From assembly GCF_004359575.1 (NCBI RefSeq), contig NZ_SCWF01000001.1, positions 124,001-188,000 on the forward strand: 64,000 nucleotides of DNA, in the 5' to 3' direction. Position numbers and translations under genes: made by a program. The stretch comes from Macrococcus bovicus. GTDB taxonomy: Bacteria; Bacillota; Bacilli; Staphylococcales; Staphylococcaceae. Below, one piece after another: positions 62,072 to 64,000 of this stretch. Every line of letters begins with the position of its first letter. The stretch's first letter is position 1. Under the pieces are notes generated by a model that worked only from the letters and a program-made list of their open reading frames with translations, made no database searches and had not been told where the DNA came from.

Positions 62072-62100
62072 ATTTTACTTCAGTGGTCAGACCAATTCAA
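62072..62100 (-). promoter_or_regulatory. promoter of accBC with an inverted repeat in the spacer
   Basis: Minus strand: TTGAAT, 17 bases, TAAAAT, about 40 bases before accB. The spacer contains TGGTCTGACCA (62084-62094), a perfect 5-1-5 inverted repeat. It does not look like a FapR site. A repressor could act here. Confidence 0.6.
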
Positions 62101-62103
62101 GAG

Positions 62104-62132
62104 AAAATAAAAAACCTCTCATGATGAGAGGT
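62104..62132 (-). terminator. terminator after efp
   Basis: Stem ACCTCTCAT/ATGAGAGGT followed by TTTTTTA on the minus strand. Confidence 0.88.
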
Positions 62133-62140
62133 CTGAATCA

Positions 62141-62698
62141 TTATCCACGAGAGACGTAAGAACCATCAGTCGTGTTGATCACTAATAAGTCGCCTTGGTT
62201 GACGAATAACGGCACGTTAAGTGTATAGCCCGTCTCAACTGTCGCCGCTTTAGTCGCACCTTGCGCTGTGTCACCTTTAATGCCTGGTTCTGTTTCAGTC
62301 ACTTCAAGTGTCACTGTGTTAGGGAGTTCAACACCGAGCGTTTCCCCCTGGTAGCTTTGGATATGAACTTCCATGTTCTCTTTAAGGAACTTCAGTTCAT
62401 GTGACAGGTTTGCTTCAGGCAGTTCTGTCTGGTCATATGTTTCTGTATCCATGAAGACATGAGAATCCCCGCTTGCATAAAGATACTGCATTCTACGGTT
62501 ATCGATCTGTGCTTTACCGACTTTTTCACCTGCACGGAATGTCTTCTCCTGGATCGCACCAGTACGTAAATTTCTCAGTTTAGAACGAACGAAGGCCGCA
62601 CCTTTACCTGGTTTTACGTGCTGGAACTCAAGTACACGCCAGATACCGTTATCTACTTCGACTGTTAAACCTGTTTTAAAATCATTGACTGAAATCAT
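62141..62698 (-). CDS. efp: elongation factor P
   Basis: A 185-residue three-domain translation factor that rescues ribosomes stalled at polyproline. The loop [12 protein letters not shown] places Lys32 at the tip, the residue that is modified with 5-aminopentanol in B. subtilis. The C-terminal motif [19 protein letters not shown] is typical. It follows pepP by 24 bases. Confidence 0.97.
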   Translation of the reverse strand: MISVNDFKTGLTVEVDNGIWRVLEFQHVKPGKGAAFVRSKLRNLRTGAIQEKTFRAGEKVGKAQIDNRRMQYLYASGDSHVFMDTETYDQTELPEANLSHELKFLKENMEVHIQSYQGETLGVELPNTVTLEVTETEPGIKGDTAQGATKAATVETGYTLNVPLFVNQGDLLVINTTDGSYVSRG

Positions 62699-62722
62699 GA
62701 GTCATCCTCCTAAATTTGCTTT

Positions 62723-63775
62723 CTATAAAATAATAAGGTCTTTTGAAGCATGTGTAAAGCGCTTTAGACCACTTTCAGTCACTAAAACATCATCTTCGAT
62801 CCGAACGCCGCCTAAATTCTCAACATAGATGCCGGGCTCCAGTGTGACACACATATCAGGTACGAGCTGTACATCGGAAGCCACAGAGAGACCAGGTCCT
62901 TCATGGACTTCAAGCCCTATGCCGTGCCCCAGTGAATGACCGAATGCTTCACCATAACCTGCATCGGCGATAATGTCTCGTGCGATCTGATCGGCTTCAC
63001 ACCCCGTCATTCCTGGTTTAATCGTCTTGAGCGCTGTCACCTGGGCATCCAGTACGATGTCATAGATTTTCCGCATCTCAGGCAGAGGTTCACCGACGGC
63101 AAGCGTGCGTGTGATGTCGGAAATATAGCCATTATAAATGGCACCATAATCCAGTGTGATCATATCACCTTGTTCAATCACCTTGCCGGACGCCACACCG
63201 TGCGGCAGTGCACCTCTGACACCTGACGCTACAATCGTATCGAAGGAAGAACCACTTGCACCTAGCTGACGCATGAACATTTCAAGTTCATTGCTGACCT
63301 CAAGCTCTGTCTTACCGGCCTTAATAAAGGTCTGAATGTGCTCATATGCCTGATCCGCGATGTCTGCCGCCTGCTGAATGATCTCAATTTCAAAAGGTTC
63401 TTTGATCATGCGGATCTTTTCAATTTCCCCTGCGATATCTACAAGTTCCAGATTCTGCCCTAGCGCCTGATACTGCTGGAAGGTGATAAGATCTCCTTCG
63501 AAGCCCGCAGTCCTGATATTTCTTTCCTGCAGAACGGCCTTAACACTGTCGAGTAACCCGCCTGCCTGCTTGATGACAGTGAAATCAGTCGCCTGTTCAG
63601 CTGCCTGGCTGGTATAACGGAAATCGGTAATTAAAATATTCTCTTCTTTAGTGATGACGAGTGCACCGCTTGAGCCTGTGAATAAGGACAGGTAGCGTCT
63701 ATTGTACGGTGAAAGAACGATGATCGCTTCTAAATTTCTGTCTGCCAGCAGCTGCTGTAATTTGTCAAACTTCAT
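62723..63775 (-). CDS. pepP: Xaa-Pro aminopeptidase family (YqhT)
   Basis: A 350-residue M24 metallopeptidase with the N-terminal creatinase-like domain and a pita-bread domain; the metal ligands are in LDYGAIYNGYISDITRT, GHSLGHGIGLEVHE and EPGIYVENLGGVRIEDD. It removes N-terminal residues before proline. It is co-transcribed with efp, as in Bacillus and Staphylococcus. Substrate specificity (Xaa-Pro) is by family. Confidence 0.92.
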   Translation of the reverse strand: MKFDKLQQLLADRNLEAIIVLSPYNRRYLSLFTGSSGALVITKEENILITDFRYTSQAAEQATDFTVIKQAGGLLDSVKAVLQERNIRTAGFEGDLITFQQYQALGQNLELVDIAGEIEKIRMIKEPFEIEIIQQAADIADQAYEHIQTFIKAGKTELEVSNELEMFMRQLGASGSSFDTIVASGVRGALPHGVASGKVIEQGDMITLDYGAIYNGYISDITRTLAVGEPLPEMRKIYDIVLDAQVTALKTIKPGMTGCEADQIARDIIADAGYGEAFGHSLGHGIGLEVHEGPGLSVASDVQLVPDMCVTLEPGIYVENLGGVRIEDDVLVTESGLKRFTHASKDLIIL

Positions 63776-63830
63776 AATTAATCCCCCATGTCTGAAAATT
63801 CTGTCTCGTTATATGATACCATATTGAAGA

Positions 63831-64000
63831 CTAGCGTCGATAGGTCCATTCATCACTCATATATTTATCAGCGATGCGGTAGACTTCTTCTAACTGCTCA
63901 TTGCTAAGGTCATAGGGCACAAGTTCAATGTCAAGGGCTTTCTCAAAGCCATTATGAAAGGCCTCTTCCATCTCCTCTATTGTCACATGTCGGTCAGATA
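63831..64000 (-). CDS. lipoate/octanoate protein ligase family, C-terminal fragment (LipM-like)
   Basis: The last 56 codons of a gene that enters from the right edge. The segment TIEEMEEAFHNGFEKAL and the ending KYMSDEWTYRR resemble the C-terminus of the LplA/LipM family (a helical end with LA-x-x-KY-x-S-x-EW). B. subtilis lipM lies near yqhT, and staphylococci carry a lipoate ligase beside pepP. Identification is moderate because the catalytic part is outside the window. Confidence 0.6.
   Translation of the reverse strand, partial: SDRHVTIEEMEEAFHNGFEKALDIELVPYDLSNEQLEEVYRIADKYMSDEWTYRR

Overview
The window is a dense block of core chromosome from a low-to-mid GC Gram-positive coccus, most likely a member of the Staphylococcaceae outside Staphylococcus (for example Salinicoccus or Jeotgalicoccus; inferred, not proven). 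From cmk to pepP the gene order (ansA, ypdA, ebpS, recQ, fer, ribU, srrAB, rluB, scpAB, xerD, fur, nudF, proC, rnz, zwf, gnd, recN, argR, ispA, xseBA, nusB, accCB, efp) is the staphylococcal order, and the EbpS-type LysM protein is a staphylococcal marker. The genome nevertheless keeps things that Staphylococcus lacks as far as I know: a menaquinol:cytochrome c reductase (qcrABC), cytochrome c maturation genes (resABC) joined to srrAB, the MEP-pathway gene dxs, and a Spo0A-like response regulator. I see no rRNA, tRNA, CRISPR array, insertion sequence or prophage.

Layout. 1-6.2 kb: bacillithiol (bshA), methylglyoxal synthase, ypjD, a YitT-type membrane protein, a YugP-type protease, ypjA, the qcrABC operon, ypiF and ypiB. 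6.2-13.6 kb: ypiA and the aroC-aroB-aroA operon, ndk, then hepT-menG-hepS for menaquinone. 13.7-19.3 kb: HU, yphF, yphE, gpsA, der, rpsA-like, cmk. 19.3-26.4 kb: ansA, ypdA, a CBS protein, ebpS, recQ-ypbB, ferredoxin, and riboflavin transporter ribU under an FMN riboswitch. 26.4-32.3 kb: srrB-srrA-resC-resB-resA. 32.3-36.9 kb: rluB, scpBA, a DUF309 gene, an unlisted 28-residue membrane peptide, xerD, fur, nudF. 36.9-45.9 kb: an aldo/keto reductase, a hydrolase, an SDR, proC, rnz, zwf, a methyltransferase, an AraC-type regulator, gnd. 46-49 kb: two small membrane proteins, an M20 peptidase, yqjA, brxB. 49-55 kb: leucine dehydrogenase, yqzF, glpQ-like, the Spo0A-like gene, recN, argR, tlyA. 55-64 kb: dxs, ispA, xseBA, nusB, yqhY, accCB, efp, pepP and the end of a lipM-like gene.

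Functional links. hepS/hepT/menG make menaquinone from isoprenoids supplied through dxs and ispA; qcrABC passes electrons from menaquinol to cytochrome c, whose covalent haem attachment needs resABC; srrAB is the likely redox regulator of this branch. bshA, ypdA and brxB are three parts of one bacillithiol redox system. accBC, yqhY and efp form the usual fatty-acid/translation cluster.

The B. subtilis-like order is also visible with sporulation genes removed: spoIVA is missing between yphF and hup, and spoIVB is missing between recN and the Spo0A-like gene. The retained Spo0A-like regulator is the most interesting gene here. I did not find a clearly novel multi-gene system; most of the window is ordinary core genome.
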